DNA of 8,063 bases, taken from an uncultured Bryobacterales bacterium. Lineage in GTDB: Bacteria; Acidobacteriota; Terriglobia; Bryobacterales; Bryobacteraceae. The stretch spans positions 1 to 8,063 of the forward strand of contig CALMAV010000551.1 in the NCBI GenBank assembly GCA_937859895.1, in the 5' to 3' direction. Of the stretch, positions 1-7,020 are shown piece by piece. The stretch's first letter is position 1. Every line of letters starts with the position of its first letter. A program made the translations under genes and the position numbers. The notes beneath the pieces were generated by a model. It was not told the DNA's origin. It did not search any database and worked only from the letters and a program-made list of their open reading frames with translations.

Positions 1-512
1 ACGCCGTTATAGCAAAGAAGTACTTTATCGGCGGGCAGGTTGAACTCTGCTACCAGCGAGTCGCCGACCGCTTGCGAGTTCACAACAACGAAGTCTGAGA
101 GCCGATCACTGACACGGAGGAGGGCCCGTTCTCGCGGCAACACCAACTCCCGATAAGAGAGCTGACTGGTAAGCACGTGCGGCACGCGATGCCAACGAGC
201 TGCCGGCGCGCCGAAGATGTCAGTCGGTACGTCAAAGCAATGGATCAGGCGGATACCGTGCTCGCGCACATACGAGCCGAGTACCCGGGCGGCCCGCACC
301 ACCGACGCATTCATGAAAGATGTTAGCGGCAAGTGGACCACTGGGATGCCGGCCGCGACTACTTCGGATACGCGAAACCCACCCTCGCGCAATACAGCAA
401 CGTGCAGTTGAAAGCGCTCGCGATCAAGACCCATCGCAATCTTAGCGGCATCGCGCTCGCAGCCTCCATGGCCCAGTGACTGGACCATCAGAAGAATCTG
501 TTGTTTAGGCAA
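1..512 (-). CDS. GT4-type glycosyltransferase, N-terminal part (cut by left edge)
   Basis: Reading the minus strand from a TTG at 512 gives an open frame of 170 codons that runs off the left edge, so only the N-terminal lobe is seen. The start MPKQQILLMVQSLGHGG has the beta-strand followed by a Gly-rich loop and Glu-Arg (residues 13-20) typical of GT-B glycosyltransferases of family GT4. The end of the visible part (about 143-170: 'VVVNSQAVGDSL' then 'KVLLCYNGV') matches the junction before the C-terminal nucleotide-sugar-binding lobe. It should act in the cytosol, moving a sugar from a nucleotide donor to a glycan or lipid acceptor; donor and acceptor cannot be told. I chose TTG because an AGGG (516-519) lies just upstream, overlapping the stop of the preceding isomerase gene, which ends 5 bases away. 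The first in-frame ATG (486-488) would delete the first beta-strand and has no ribosome site. It is probably co-transcribed with the isomerase. Confidence 0.85.
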   Translation of the reverse strand, partial: MPKQQILLMVQSLGHGGCERDAAKIAMGLDRERFQLHVAVLREGGFRVSEVVAAGIPVVHLPLTSFMNASVVRAARVLGSYVREHGIRLIHCFDVPTDIFGAPAARWHRVPHVLTSQLSYRELVLPRERALLRVSDRLSDFVVVNSQAVGDSLVAEFNLPADKVLLCYNG

Positions 513-517
513 AGACC

Positions 518-1942
518 CTACCCGCGATGCCAGTAGGTATCCCAACCAAGGTACTTATTGGCAGCCTCATTAATGATTGGCGATGTTTGAGACAGGTTGG
601 CTGCTGTGTGATGTTCAAAGCCCTGTTCGCAAATAAAATGCAGAAGATCTTGTAAGCGCGGAATCTCAACCACACCCGCGCCGCCGAAGGTGTTCAACGA
701 ATCGTTAGTGAAATGCCCATCACCAATGTAGCCGCGGATCTTACCTTCGCGATCACGCGTTGAGAAGCGTGCGTAACTCATCGGCGCAGCTTTCACCCGG
801 CCTACAACAGTGCCGAACGTGTTGAGCTTGCCGACCGTGCCTGCAATAATCTCCTGGAAATCCATTTTCATCTCTTGGAAGAAGTGCTTTGGCAGGTTGC
901 TGCAGTGAAAACAGACCGCCTTATTAGGATCGTCCCCGTAGTTGTTGTTCCAGTCAAGCAGGGCGCTAGGTGTTTGAGACGCAAGCTGCAAAGCGTGCAT
1001 GCTGACCACGCCAACAATATCGACCTCGCACGCGCTTGACATGAGGTTATTGCTCATCATGCTCATTACGGTGCAAGGGACAACGCCAAAATACTCTTCC
1101 AGTGCCGTCCAACATTGAACTGCACTGATATCCAGCGCCTGATCCTGCATCCAACCGTCAATAACAGCACCAAGCTTAGCCATCTTCATCAGAGATTCGG
1201 CAGGCACATCGGACGTACTCACATACTTGTTGATGTCGGCCAACTTCTTTTGCGCTGCTGGGTCGGCATCAGTCATGCGCTGGATCCGTCCAAGAACCTC
1301 AGATAAGTCGATAGTGACTACAGAGATCCCGTTCGCCTCAAGAAGCTTTTCGCTATATCGAACCGTGTTGAAAGCAGCTGGCCGCGCTCCGATAGAGCCA
1401 ACACGCAAGCCTCGCATACCGCGAATCACACGGCATACGCCGAAGAACCAAGCCAGATCAGCTTTGAATTCTTCGCTGTCCGGATTGACTGTATGGCGGG
1501 CCGTAAGCGAGTATGGGATTCCATACTGCATTAGGTTGTTGCAGGCCGACATCTTGCCGCAGAAGCTATCACGACGGTCCCGAATCGTCATTCTCTGCGG
1601 GTCGTCAGGAGTAGCCTGAACCAAAACGGGAACCTGCAGTGTTGACAGCCGGAGGGTGTCTGCGATTGCACGCTCATCTCCGAAGTTAGGCAGCGTGACA
1701 ATTACGCCATCAATCATGTCTCGATTCTGCCGGAATAAGTCTCCGCAGCGTTTTGCCTCTTCATATGTCTCGACCGCACCGAACTTGGATTCCTCAGTGG
1801 TTAGAGCAATCACCTTAACGCCTGCTTGTTCTAAAACGCGCAGCATGTCCTGGCGTCCGGTTGCAGCCAGATGGTCAGGGAAAAAACCTCTATTGCCTAC
1901 GATAAGGCCTAGAGTTATTGGTGCGGAACTTAGTTTAGCCAT
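518..1942 (-). CDS. L-fucose isomerase-like sugar isomerase
   Basis: A 474-residue soluble protein resembling the L-fucose/L-arabinose isomerase superfamily, which interconverts aldoses and ketoses with a divalent metal. It is shorter than E. coli FucI (591) and close to the compact uncharacterised FucI-like group. The N-terminal half (about 8-165) looks like the Rossmann-like substrate domain, with 'GLIVGNRGFFP' at 11-22 and 'DGVIVTLPNFGDE' at 78-90. The metal-site candidates lie in the second half: E282/E283 in 'CWTALEEYFG', E306/D308 in 'ACEVDIVG', and H346 in 'VCFHCSN', with H410 and H444/H445 further on. No signal peptide or membrane segment is seen. The substrate cannot be deduced; L-fucose itself is only one option. 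The ATG directly follows the stop of the small membrane protein, and an AAGGA lies 8 bases upstream of it. The symporter in the same operon suggests that it acts on the imported sugar. Confidence 0.85.
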   Translation of the reverse strand: MAKLSSAPITLGLIVGNRGFFPDHLAATGRQDMLRVLEQAGVKVIALTTEESKFGAVETYEEAKRCGDLFRQNRDMIDGVIVTLPNFGDERAIADTLRLSTLQVPVLVQATPDDPQRMTIRDRRDSFCGKMSACNNLMQYGIPYSLTARHTVNPDSEEFKADLAWFFGVCRVIRGMRGLRVGSIGARPAAFNTVRYSEKLLEANGISVVTIDLSEVLGRIQRMTDADPAAQKKLADINKYVSTSDVPAESLMKMAKLGAVIDGWMQDQALDISAVQCWTALEEYFGVVPCTVMSMMSNNLMSSACEVDIVGVVSMHALQLASQTPSALLDWNNNYGDDPNKAVCFHCSNLPKHFFQEMKMDFQEIIAGTVGKLNTFGTVVGRVKAAPMSYARFSTRDREGKIRGYIGDGHFTNDSLNTFGGAGVVEIPRLQDLLHFICEQGFEHHTAANLSQTSPIINEAANKYLGWDTYWHRG

Positions 1943-2158
1943 TTAGGACATCCTTGGGAAAAAGCGCAGAAGATAGAAAAGACCAATGATCAACAAGACG
2001 ATGCCCCACCAAAGAGTGGCATGCAGATTGGACAGAACAGGCGGGTTCGCAAGCGGATAAGCAAGCTCATACAGCCCCGTCCCGGTGATAAGAACACCGT
2101 AGATGGTCAGAAGAACGCCGATGAAGAACCAAATCGAAAGTACGCCAGGACCGTGCAT
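1943..2158 (-). CDS. Small two-helix membrane protein, possible symporter partner
   Basis: A 71-residue hydrophobic protein that I cannot assign to a named family. Two membrane segments are clear: about residues 7-28 ('LSIWFFIGVLLTIYG...') and 48-66 ('TLWWGIVLLIIGLFYLL'). The linker of about 19 residues carries 'YPLANPPVLSNLH', and the C-terminus 'RFFPRMS' is basic. By the positive-inside rule both ends may lie in the cytosol. The gene starts 8 bases after the symporter stop, and its TAA is directly followed by the ATG of the isomerase, so it is surely part of the same transcript. No strong ribosome site precedes the ATG, which suggests translational coupling to the symporter. Several SSS symporters have a small membrane protein encoded beside them (ActP with YjcH, PanF with YhdT). 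By analogy, and as inference only, this may be an accessory subunit of the symporter. The intact frame with clean operon spacing makes a chance reading frame unlikely. Confidence 0.75.
   Translation of the reverse strand: MHGPGVLSIWFFIGVLLTIYGVLITGTGLYELAYPLANPPVLSNLHATLWWGIVLLIIGLFYLLRFFPRMS
1951..1955 (-). promoter_or_regulatory. Ribosome binding site of the isomerase gene
   Basis: On the minus strand AAGGA stands 8 bases before the isomerase ATG at 1942. It lies inside the last codons of the upstream 71-residue gene, so isomerase translation is probably efficient and linked to ribosomes finishing that gene. It also supports the isomerase start. Confidence 0.65.
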
Positions 2159-2166
2159 GTTAGCTG

Positions 2167-3900
2167 CTACCAGAAGATGAGATTGAGTGCGAAGAAGATC
2201 ACAATCACAACTACCGTCCAGAATAACGGACGGTGCAATAAGCTCACACCGACCTCGGACGGGATCTCCGTGACTCCATAGACCAACCCTGCCAGCTCGC
2301 TAATCGGCTTAGGTTTAGTAGCGTAGCTGACGGCAACGGTAACGGCAACACAAACGGTCCACGACCATAAGGCACGATACATGTTCTCTGCCATTTGCTG
2401 AGCATGTGGGGAAAAAGCGATGTAGCGGATTGCGCTCGGATCTAGCTGGACCCAGGCGAACATAGCAATAGAAGCCCCGGTACCGGCGAGCAGTCCCCAG
2501 AAGCCGGCTGCTGGGGTAGCGCGCTTCCACAGCATTCCAAGGATCACGGTGCCGAAAAGCGGCGCTATGAAGAAGCTAAATAGCGCTTGCACATAATCCA
2601 TGATGCTCAAGAACTGCATCACCAAGTAAGCAGTGCCGATGCTGACGAGCACTCCCAGCACGGTACACCAACGACCCATCGAGACATAGTGTGCATCGGG
2701 CGCGTTTTTGCGAATTAGGGCTCGGTAGATGTCGTATGTCCAAACAGTGGCAAAGGCACTGACATTGCCTGCCATTCCGGACATAAATCCGGCAATCAGG
2801 GCAGTGATGCCCAACCCCAGCAATCCCGGTCCGCAATAGCGAGCGAGCATCAAGGGCAATACTTCGTTGTAGCTGTGCGCACCCGAACCGGCTTGCGATT
2901 CACCCACGAGTCTCTCTGGCAGTACAGCTAAAGCCAGAAGGCCTGGCAGAATCACGATGAAAGGAACAGCCATCTTGAACATGGCGCCGATAACCGGAGC
3001 CATGCGGGCGCTTCGGAGGTCGCGCGCCGAGAGTACACGTTGAACAACCAGAAAGTCGGTAGTCCAATAGCCAAACGAGATAACGAAACCCAGGCCAAGC
3101 ACGATTCCGGTCCAGTGGATGCCCATTGGATTGTCACTGAACGAACCCAGACCTCGCCACAAGTGCGTGTAATCCTGCTCTGGGAAATTATGGTGGATTC
3201 GCGCCACCATGCCACTCCAGCCGCCTGCTTCGATCAGTCCTAGGATTGAGATAACGATCGCTCCAAGCCAGATCAGAAAGAACTGCAGGACTTCATTAAA
3301 AATCGCCGAGAGTAATCCGCCTAAAAATACATACGCGGCTACAGTGATGGAAGAGACCCAGATACTGAAATTGATATCCCAGCCCAGGATGATGCGCATT
3401 ACCAAAGCCATCGAGTACATGTTGATCCCGCTCATCAGAACGGTCATCAAGCCGAAGCTGATGGCAGAAAGGGTACGAGAGGACTCGCCAAAACGAAGCG
3501 CGAGGTAATCCGGAACAGAGTGAGTCTTCGAAATGTAGTAAAACGGCATCATGACAACGCCGAGGAAAAGCATGGCGGGAATTGCGCCAATCCAATACCA
3601 ATGCGTAGCTAGAATCCCATACTGGTAAGCTGCGGCTGCCCATCCCATTAGCTCCAGAGACCCCAAATTCGCAGCGACAAAGCTGAGACCTGCGATCCAC
3701 GCGCTCATGTCTCGGCCTGCCAAGAAGAAGTCCTCTCCCGTCTTGGTAAAGCGCTTCAGGTAGAGGCCGATTCCTAGTACGACGGAAAAGTAAACCGCGA
3801 TGATAACGAGGTCAACTGGGCTAAGGGTAAGTAATCTATGACTTGTATTCACAACGGCAAACGGGATTGTATCGAACCGTAGATCGTCGTCCGGTCTCAT
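2167..3900 (-). CDS. Sodium:solute symporter (SSS family), probably for a sugar
   Basis: A 577-residue polytopic inner-membrane protein of the SSS (LeuT-fold) family, which couples solute uptake to sodium entry. About 13-15 membrane segments are visible. Diagnostic stretches are 'FFLAGRDMSAW' (58-68), the helix with 'SFVAANLGSLELMGWA' (73-88), 'GYWTTDFLVVQRVLSARD' (277-294), which closely resembles the sugar-transporter branch (vSGLT), and 'AGFMSGMAGNVSAF...TYDIYRA' (370-394), the helix holding part of the sodium site. A sugar substrate is inferred from this resemblance and from the isomerase two genes downstream; the sequence does not fix it. The ATG at 3900 leaves about 28 residues before the first helix, longer than usual, and has no clear ribosome site. 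A GTG at 3852 is the only other in-frame start before helix 1 and is no better supported. This is the first gene of a four-gene minus-strand operon. Confidence 0.9.
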   Translation of the reverse strand: MRPDDDLRFDTIPFAVVNTSHRLLTLSPVDLVIIAVYFSVVLGIGLYLKRFTKTGEDFFLAGRDMSAWIAGLSFVAANLGSLELMGWAAAAYQYGILATHWYWIGAIPAMLFLGVVMMPFYYISKTHSVPDYLALRFGESSRTLSAISFGLMTVLMSGINMYSMALVMRIILGWDINFSIWVSSITVAAYVFLGGLLSAIFNEVLQFFLIWLGAIVISILGLIEAGGWSGMVARIHHNFPEQDYTHLWRGLGSFSDNPMGIHWTGIVLGLGFVISFGYWTTDFLVVQRVLSARDLRSARMAPVIGAMFKMAVPFIVILPGLLALAVLPERLVGESQAGSGAHSYNEVLPLMLARYCGPGLLGLGITALIAGFMSGMAGNVSAFATVWTYDIYRALIRKNAPDAHYVSMGRWCTVLGVLVSIGTAYLVMQFLSIMDYVQALFSFFIAPLFGTVILGMLWKRATPAAGFWGLLAGTGASIAMFAWVQLDPSAIRYIAFSPHAQQMAENMYRALWSWTVCVAVTVAVSYATKPKPISELAGLVYGVTEIPSEVGVSLLHRPLFWTVVVIVIFFALNLIFW

Positions 3901-3903
3901 TGC

Positions 3904-3916
3904 CCGACTGAGTCGG
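3904..3916. promoter_or_regulatory. Perfect 13-base inverted repeat, possible operator
   Basis: The sequence CCGACT-G-AGTCGG is a perfect inverted repeat of 6+1+6 bases. It lies 3 bases before the symporter ATG on one side and 1 base upstream of the -35 box of the permease promoter on the other. Such a site could bind a dimeric regulator that controls both divergent transcription units, or it could be a small feature of the symporter leader. The repeat is seen directly; the role is inference. No regulator gene is present in the window. Confidence 0.35.
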
Positions 3917-3917
3917 C

Positions 3918-3946
3918 TTGACAGGCTGGAGTTTCGCCTTGATACT
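3918..3946 (+). promoter_or_regulatory. Sigma70-type promoter for the APC permease gene
   Basis: A perfect -35 hexamer TTGACA (3918-3923) is followed by exactly 17 bases and a -10 hexamer GATACT (3941-3946), which matches four of six consensus positions. Transcription would start near 3953, giving a leader of about 25 bases before the ATG at 3978. The leader is A-rich next to the start ('CTAAAAAATG') and has no clear Shine-Dalgarno sequence. Confidence 0.65.
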
Positions 3947-3977
3947 CAGAAGCTTAGAACGCAGCCGCAACTAAAAA

Positions 3978-5456
3978 ATGAATCAGTCCGCCGACACTGT
4001 AACAGAGAATTCCGGGTTCATTAGGGAATTAGGGAGCTTCGATTCCGTGATGATCGTGATCGGAACCATGATTGGGTCGGGCATTTTCATTGTTCCCGCC
4101 GAAATGGCACGTTTGATCGGCAGTAGCGGGTGGTTGTTGGTGGCGTGGCTGGTGGCTGGAGTGCTAACAATTGCGGCAGCCATTTCCTATGGCGAACTCG
4201 CCTCCATGATGCCCGAAGCTGGGGGCATGTACGTCTACCTGAGAGAAGCCTTTTCTCCACTCTGGGGCTTTCTGTACGGATGGACGCTTTTTACTGTTAT
4301 TCAGACTGGAACCATCGCAGCTGTAGCAGTAGCGTTTGCGCGATTTACGGGCTTAATGCTGCCTGTGATCTCGGAGACGCACTACCTCATTCCCCCAATA
4401 CACCTAGCTTCCGGCTATGCGATCTCTCTATCCACCACGCAATTACTGGCAATTGGAGTCATCGGTCTTTTAACGTGGACTAACACGCAGGGCATTCGTT
4501 ATGGAAAGATTGTCCAGAATTTGTTCACGGTTGCGAAGTTAGGTGCTTTGGCCGGATTGATCTTCTTAGGACTCCTTGTCGGCCGGAACTCAACCGCTAT
4601 GGACAGCAACTTCGGTCATTTCTGGGAGCAGATTCAACATGTGCCGATAGCGGCCAGTCTGAGCTCTTTTTCTGCTTTTGGCCTGTTTGTAGCCATTTGC
4701 GTTTCGCAATCTGGAGCTTTGTTCTCTGCAGATGCCTGGCACGATATTACTTTCACTGCAGGTGAGGTGAAGAACCCGCGCGAGAACTTACCCAAGTCGT
4801 TGATTTTGGGAACTGCTGTTGTAATCGTAATCTACCTGCTCGCAAACCTAAGTTATCTATTCACGCTAACCTTAAGTGCAATTCAGCACGCGCCTTCCGA
4901 CCGGGTAGCGACAGCTGTGATGGAAGTCATAGCCCCGGGGTGGGGTGGTTCGGTTATGGCAATCGCGATCATGATATCGACGTTTGGGTGCGTTAACAGC
5001 CTGGTGCTTGCGGGCCCTCGGGTTTACTACGCTATGGCCAAAGACGGACTGTTTTTAAAGAGCGCAGGGAGGTTGAACCAGGCTAAAGTACCCGGCCAGT
5101 CTTTAATGGTGCAAGGGATCTGGGCTTCTCTTTTAGTGCTGCCCCGTACTTTTGATGCGCAAACAGGACAGTATGGCAATCTCTACTCGAATTTGCTGGA
5201 CTACGTCATCTCCGTGGCTCTACTGTTCTATGTTCTAACGATCGTCGGCGTGATTCGCTTACGAGTGCTGCGGCCCCATACGGAGCGGCCATACCGAGTG
5301 CTGGGCTATCCAATCGTGCCGCTCATCTACATTGTCGGTGCTACGATCATCCTGCTTTCACTCTTTGTTTACCGACCGTTTAGTACCTGGCCCGGATTGC
5401 TAATCGTGCTTTGCGGTCTGCCCATCTACTTAGGAATCAGGGGACGCGTAGAATAA
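3978..5456 (+). CDS. APC-superfamily amino acid permease
   Basis: A 492-residue inner-membrane protein with about 12 predicted helices, the usual size for the amino acid/polyamine/organocation superfamily. The first helix carries the family signature 'GTMIGSGIFIVP' (29-40), whose unwound Gly-Ser-Gly segment binds the amino acid backbone in this fold. 'SYGELASMMPEAGGMYVYL' (70-88) and the cytosolic loop 'GEVKNPRENLPKSL' (262-275) are also typical and point to the LAT-like (SteT-type) branch of exchangers. It probably imports or exchanges an amino acid across the cytoplasmic membrane; the substrate cannot be read from the sequence. It is transcribed away from the symporter operon from its own promoter and stands alone on the plus strand, ending in a likely terminator. 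Its link to the neighbouring sugar and glycan genes is unclear and may be only positional. Confidence 0.9.
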   Translation: MNQSADTVTENSGFIRELGSFDSVMIVIGTMIGSGIFIVPAEMARLIGSSGWLLVAWLVAGVLTIAAAISYGELASMMPEAGGMYVYLREAFSPLWGFLYGWTLFTVIQTGTIAAVAVAFARFTGLMLPVISETHYLIPPIHLASGYAISLSTTQLLAIGVIGLLTWTNTQGIRYGKIVQNLFTVAKLGALAGLIFLGLLVGRNSTAMDSNFGHFWEQIQHVPIAASLSSFSAFGLFVAICVSQSGALFSADAWHDITFTAGEVKNPRENLPKSLILGTAVVIVIYLLANLSYLFTLTLSAIQHAPSDRVATAVMEVIAPGWGGSVMAIAIMISTFGCVNSLVLAGPRVYYAMAKDGLFLKSAGRLNQAKVPGQSLMVQGIWASLLVLPRTFDAQTGQYGNLYSNLLDYVISVALLFYVLTIVGVIRLRVLRPHTERPYRVLGYPIVPLIYIVGATIILLSLFVYRPFSTWPGLLIVLCGLPIYLGIRGRVE

Positions 5457-5468
5457 CGTTCGGAGATG

Positions 5469-5507
5469 CGGGAGTGCCTCTCAGGTTCACCATATCCCGA
5501 ATTTTTT
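5469..5507 (+). terminator. Probable intrinsic terminator after the APC permease gene
   Basis: Thirteen bases after the permease stop a bulged hairpin can form: CGGGA (5469-5473) pairs with TCCCG (5495-5499). Inside it GTG (5474-5476) pairs with CAC (5488-5490), and CCT (5477-5479) with AGG (5483-5485), around a CTC loop. Bulges of 2 and 4 bases lie on the 3' side. A run of six T follows at 5502-5507. Read in the other direction no T run follows, so it would not serve the convergent WecA-like gene. Confidence 0.45.
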
Positions 5508-5530
5508 GAGTGACTCTGATTGTTTGTCGC

Positions 5531-7009
5531 TTAGACCTCAATTTCCTGTGCTTGCGACATCCGGGGCGCTCCGCTCTTCAGCATTGCAATGGATGCCGAG
5601 GCTTCCTCAATCCTGATCTCCTGGGCGAGAGCTCTTACATCAATGCTGTCTCGCAGCAATCGAAGAAAGCCGGTGAGGGCTGGGGGAACCGTTTCGCCAC
5701 CGCGAGTTAGGATGATCTGACCGTCGCCATGCTTCAGGTTCACCTTAAACTGCCAGGATGGCTCTCCATTACCCTGGCTGAAATGTTCACTAAAAGACTT
5801 CCCGGCAATGGTCATGTGAAGGGTGCAAAATTCCATCTGTCGACACGCGTCCCTTACCGCTGACCAGTATTCATCAATGTTTGTCGCCGCCTGCATGGAG
5901 GTGCGGTAGTTCTCTATGTGGATCTCTCCTTCTAACATCTTCAGGATTCGACCCTGGCGAAGATATTGTGTAGCAGTGCGGAACTCGACATAGTCCAGAC
6001 GGCGGATGCCAAACAGAGCAAGAAGGCAGAACAGCAGTATTATAGATCCACCGAAATGGAAGGAAAGAGAGCTCTGCAGCAACGATAAGACTGCTGCTAT
6101 CCCGCAGGCTGCATATAGAATCAAAGCGACAACGCGCGGATGGAGACCACGTCCAAGCAGAAGATGGTGAATGTGCCCGCGATCCGGTTGGAAGATTGGC
6201 TGATTACGGAGGAATCTTCGGCCGATGGAGAGCGCAACCTCAAACAGCGGCAGCGAGAACGCCATCATCGGAGCAAGCATGCCCAATAACGTTGCCGACT
6301 TTTGGCTCCAGATCACTCCGAAACAGCCGAGCAGAAAGCCAATCGTCAGGCTCCCGCTGTCCCCAAGGAAGATCGAAGCGGGATTAAAGTTGTAGCGGAG
6401 AAAAGCCAAGAGACAGCCGGCTAAGGGCACTGTTGCCAAGGCCAAACCCCAGTTCTCCTGAAGAATGGCGGCGAGGAGCGTTGTCAACGTCGCGAATAGG
6501 CCAACACCGGACGCAAGTCCATCCATTCCATCAATAAGGTTGAATGCGTTTGTACAGCCGACAAGCCACAAGACGCTGAGCGGGTACATCATCCAATCAA
6601 TCTCAGGATGCCCGGCTAGCAGAGGTATGCGCGCACCCATAGCAACAGCCCACGCAGCGGCAACGATCTGAGCTGCAAGTTTATGCCAAGCTCGCATTCC
6701 CAGCAAATCGTCTGTCAATCCGATAAGAAAAACCATTCCCACCGCCGGAAACAACGACCACAAGAGATCGCGATGCTGAACAACCAGGGAGGCACTCTGA
6801 GGAGCAAACTTCAGAATCATGCCAAGTGAGAGTGCGTACGAAATTGCGATCGGGATGCCGCCGATACGCGGGATAGGCCTCGTATGCACTTTTCTTACGT
6901 TGTCCGGCTTGTCAGTTATGCCGAGCTTCAGGAAGATGAACCTGCAGATAGGAGTGAGAATCAGGCAAAGAACAAGTGCAAGCGTTCCGACAGTTAGTAA
7001 TGCGTACAT
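5531..7009 (-). CDS. WecA-like polyprenyl-phosphate sugar-1-phosphate transferase with C-terminal extension
   Basis: A 492-residue membrane enzyme of the WecA/MraY family. These enzymes transfer a HexNAc-1-phosphate (or similar) from a UDP-sugar to undecaprenyl phosphate, the first step of lipid-linked glycan assembly at the cytosolic face. About ten helices span residues 3-335. The family motifs are intact: 'KVHTRPIPRIGG' (40-51), Asp-Asp at 100-101 in 'LTDDLLG', 'NAFNLIDGMDGLASG' (154-168) with D160 and D163, 'FLGDSGSLTIGF' (214-225) with D217, and the His motif 'GHIHH' (278-282). After the last helix a soluble tail of about 150 residues (about 340-492) follows, which WecA (about 367 residues in E. 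coli) lacks; I do not recognise a named domain in it. GGAA lies 5 bases before the ATG. The gene starts 11 bases after the upstream glycosyltransferase and is probably co-transcribed with it. The sugar specificity is unknown. Confidence 0.9.
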   Translation of the reverse strand: MYALLTVGTLALVLCLILTPICRFIFLKLGITDKPDNVRKVHTRPIPRIGGIPIAISYALSLGMILKFAPQSASLVVQHRDLLWSLFPAVGMVFLIGLTDDLLGMRAWHKLAAQIVAAAWAVAMGARIPLLAGHPEIDWMMYPLSVLWLVGCTNAFNLIDGMDGLASGVGLFATLTTLLAAILQENWGLALATVPLAGCLLAFLRYNFNPASIFLGDSGSLTIGFLLGCFGVIWSQKSATLLGMLAPMMAFSLPLFEVALSIGRRFLRNQPIFQPDRGHIHHLLLGRGLHPRVVALILYAACGIAAVLSLLQSSLSFHFGGSIILLFCLLALFGIRRLDYVEFRTATQYLRQGRILKMLEGEIHIENYRTSMQAATNIDEYWSAVRDACRQMEFCTLHMTIAGKSFSEHFSQGNGEPSWQFKVNLKHGDGQIILTRGGETVPPALTGFLRLLRDSIDVRALAQEIRIEEASASIAMLKSGAPRMSQAQEIEV

Positions 7010-7020
7010 AAATTTTCCGG

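Noticed and set aside
1227..1619. Plus-strand open frame of 130 codons
   Set aside because: It is antisense to the isomerase coding region, has a basic, low-information composition and no family motifs; it is a shadow of the real gene.
3296..3700. Minus-strand open frame of 134 codons inside the symporter gene
   Set aside because: It overlaps the symporter in another frame on the same strand, and the symporter motifs run unbroken through this region.
3942..3970. Minus-strand promoter TTGCGG-N17-GAGTAT for the symporter operon
   Set aside because: The -10 box matches only three of six consensus bases, so it is no better than chance.
4130..4483. Plus-strand open frame of 117 codons inside the permease gene
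   Set aside because: It is out of frame with the permease, whose helices and motifs are continuous here.
5508..5516. Palindrome GAGTGACTC as part of a terminator for the WecA-like gene
   Set aside because: Only four base pairs around one central base cannot form a hairpin, and no T run follows on the minus strand.
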